Assembly (NCBI GenBank): GCA_045531685.1
Contig: JAZSEL010000036.1
Span: 1 to 16,367, forward strand
Reading direction: 5' to 3'
DNA: 16,367 bases
Origin: RGIG8767 sp045531685
Lineage (GTDB): Bacteria; Bacillota; Clostridia; Lachnospirales; Lachnospiraceae
Within the stretch, counting starts at the first letter, position 1. The number at the start of each line of letters is the position of its first letter. The translations under genes were made by a program, and so were the position numbers. Below are positions 15,304 to 16,367 of this stretch, in pieces. The notes beneath the pieces were generated by a model. That model ran no database searches. It was not told the origin of the DNA and saw nothing but the letters and a program-made list of their open reading frames with translations.

Positions 15304-16170
15304 TTAATCAATTTGTTGTTTTAATTCTTTAATAACCAAAACTTCATTCAAATGTTCAAAGTCAACAACCGGTGTGAAATATCCCGATTTGGTAAGGTTA
15401 TTGGAATCGGTACTGATGGAACTGATGTATCCGATTAATAATCCCGGCAGATACTGCTCCGATATATTGGAGGTTACCACCTTATCACCCACAGTAACCC
15501 GGTTTTTACTGTCTACCAGCTGGCTATACTCAATCTTACCCTCAGACATGGTTTCCAGATTCCCCGTAACAATCAGGTTATCTCCGCTGGATAACACCAT
15601 ACCGCTGGTGTTGATGCCGTCAGAAATCAAAGCCACTACCTTGGCATGATTTGGTCCGGTCTCCACCACTCTTCCCACAAGTCCGCTTCCTGCAATCACA
15701 TTGCAGTTAACCTGAATACCATCCTCACTTCCCTTGTCAATAACAAAGGAGGAATACCAGTTACTGGTATCCTTTGCAATAATTCTGGCACCTATCTTTG
15801 TATAATTTTCATACTCTGCATCCAATTCATAAAGCTCTCTTAATTTGGTCAGTTCATACTTTCCCTGCTGAAGCTGGGTATTTTCGATTGTCAATGCATC
15901 AATCTGCTGTTTCAGTTTTTCGTTTTCTTCCAAAACAGAACTCAGCTCCTGCAACTGCTGTGTCTTTTGAAGCGCATATGTACCAACACTGGTAAGACCG
16001 TTTTCAAAAGGTACAAGCAGATAGCTGCTGACATAATTAAGGGGAACCGATAATATATTGGTGGTAAAGGATAGTACCATCATTGCTACACAGAGTATGG
16101 TAAGAATAAAGAGAAGATACTTGCTGGGAAGTTTTACCTTTTCCTTTTTTCTCTTTAAAACCGGACTCAT
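15304..16170 (-). CDS. mreC: Rod shape-determining protein MreC
   Basis: MreC is a bitopic scaffold outside the membrane that activates PBP2/RodA. The 288-residue protein has a basic cytoplasmic N-terminus (KRKKEKVK), one membrane helix at about 18-38, a coiled coil at about 65-110 (LQELSSVLEENEKLKQQID and following heptads) and two beta domains. WYSSFVIDKGSEDGI, AGSGLVGRVVE and LPGLLIGYISS are typical MreC signatures. The ATG at 16170 is preceded by GGTGG at 7 bases. mreB is expected upstream but is not in the window, because the genomic sequence stops about 20 bases before this start. Its first 27 codons appear again at the right end of the window as an artefact. Confidence 0.95.
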   Translation of the reverse strand: MSPVLKRKKEKVKLPSKYLLFILTILCVAMMVLSFTTNILSVPLNYVSSYLLVPFENGLTSVGTYALQKTQQLQELSSVLEENEKLKQQIDALTIENTQLQQGKYELTKLRELYELDAEYENYTKIGARIIAKDTSNWYSSFVIDKGSEDGIQVNCNVIAGSGLVGRVVETGPNHAKVVALISDGINTSGMVLSSGDNLIVTGNLETMSEGKIEYSQLVDSKNRVTVGDKVVTSNISEQYLPGLLIGYISSISTDSNNLTKSGYFTPVVDFEHLNEVLVIKELKQQID

Positions 16171-16182
16171 TTATTTGCCACC
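16089..16182. repeat. Genuine copy of a 94-base perfect direct repeat (mreC start)
   Basis: This stretch of the mreC 5' end is repeated without a mismatch at 16274-16367, an offset of exactly 185 bases. The two copies differ in their flanks: A precedes this copy at 16088, whereas adapter sequence precedes the other. This copy is continuous with the intact mreC gene and so is the real one. Confidence 0.95.
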
Positions 16183-16355
16183 CATTCCTTAAGTCGATCG
16201 TAGCCATGTCGTTCTGTGAGCCAAGGAGTTGGTAAGACCCATTGTCTTCCTAAGACCGCTTGGCCTCCGACTTCACAGAGTATGGTAAGAATAAAGAGAA
16301 GATACTTGCTGGGAAGTTTTACCTTTTCCTTTTTTCTCTTTAAAACCGGACTCAT
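16167..16355 (-). pseudogene. Spurious chimeric reading frame (mreC start fused to adapter)
   Basis: The frame encodes 62 residues. The first 27 are exactly the MreC N-terminus; the next part (EVGGQAVLGRQW and so on) is a translation of adapter and index bases, ending at the stop that precedes the real mreC. It has its own apparent start and ribosome site only because these were copied with the repeat. It is not a gene. Confidence 0.93.
16191..16273. other. DNBSEQ (BGI/MGI) library adapter with 10-base index, not genomic
   Basis: Positions 16242-16273 are an exact reverse complement of the 32-base read-1 adapter known for BGI/MGI kits (beginning AAGTCGGAGGCCAAGCGG). Positions 16191-16231 match the 42-base read-2 adapter (beginning AAGTCGGATCGTAGCC) except for one missing G. 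Between them, 16232-16241 (GTAAGACCCA on the plus strand) sits where the sample index belongs. I know the adapter sequences from memory; the two-sided match with a 10-base gap leaves little doubt. Confidence 0.95.
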
Positions 16356-16367
16356 TTATTTGCCACC
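16274..16367. repeat. Artefactual second copy of the mreC start, up to the window end
   Basis: It is identical to 16089-16182 and begins directly after the adapter. Insert, full adapter and insert again is the order of a rolling-circle product of one short circularised library fragment (about 102 bases of insert plus 83 of adapter gives the 185-base period). It should not be treated as a tandem duplication in the genome. Confidence 0.92.

Noticed and set aside
16089..16367. Tandem duplication or mobile-element footprint at the mreC start
   Set aside because: The sequence between the copies is library adapter plus index, so the repeat is technical and not a target-site duplication or genomic repeat.

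Overview
The gene content and order fit a low-to-moderate GC Gram-positive anaerobe of the class Clostridia, most likely a Lachnospiraceae-type gut bacterium. This is inferred from the gene families, the strong AGGAGG-type ribosome sites, the SepF and Min proteins together, and the oversized PBP2. The species cannot be named. Every credible gene is on the minus strand, so transcription runs from high to low coordinates, and coding density is very high.

In transcription order, the first unit is a cell-elongation and division-site cluster: mreC, mreD, PBP2 (mrdA), minC, minD, minE, rodA, a methylglyoxal synthase (mgsA) and a lipoprotein D,D-carboxypeptidase (16170 to 7540). MreC/MreD, RodA and PBP2 form the lateral-wall synthesis machine. 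MinCDE places the Z ring. The carboxypeptidase trims peptidoglycan stem peptides. mreB would be expected just upstream but lies off the window. The genes overlap or are separated by 7 to 45 bases, so they look like one operon.

The second unit is a small orphan P-loop protein with its own near-consensus promoter (7511-7539) and its own hairpin terminator (6991-7018). The third is an orphan HlyD-like membrane adaptor, yggS (PLP homeostasis) and sepF (Z-ring anchor), closed by a strong terminator at 4281-4308. The fourth is aroB, lspA and rluD, with aroB and lspA overlapping and lspA and rluD 3 bases apart. The last part holds an unrecognised 218-residue protein and the 5' part of a cstA-type peptide/pyruvate transporter that runs off the left edge.

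The right end is not genomic. Positions 16191-16273 match the DNBSEQ (BGI/MGI) library adapter with a 10-base index. They are followed by a perfect second copy (16274-16367) of the mreC start region (16089-16182). This insert-adapter-insert order is what reading through a rolling-circle DNA nanoball would give. Real genome therefore ends at about 16190, and the 62-residue reading frame across the junction is an artefact.

No tRNA, rRNA, CRISPR array, insertion sequence or prophage gene was found. No gene-free stretch exceeds 300 bases. I did not find a clearly new multi-gene system. The best biological leads are the monocistronic mini P-loop protein, the orphan HlyD-like protein in the sepF operon, the insert of about 235 residues in PBP2, and two Asp-to-Glu changes in the MgsA active-site region.
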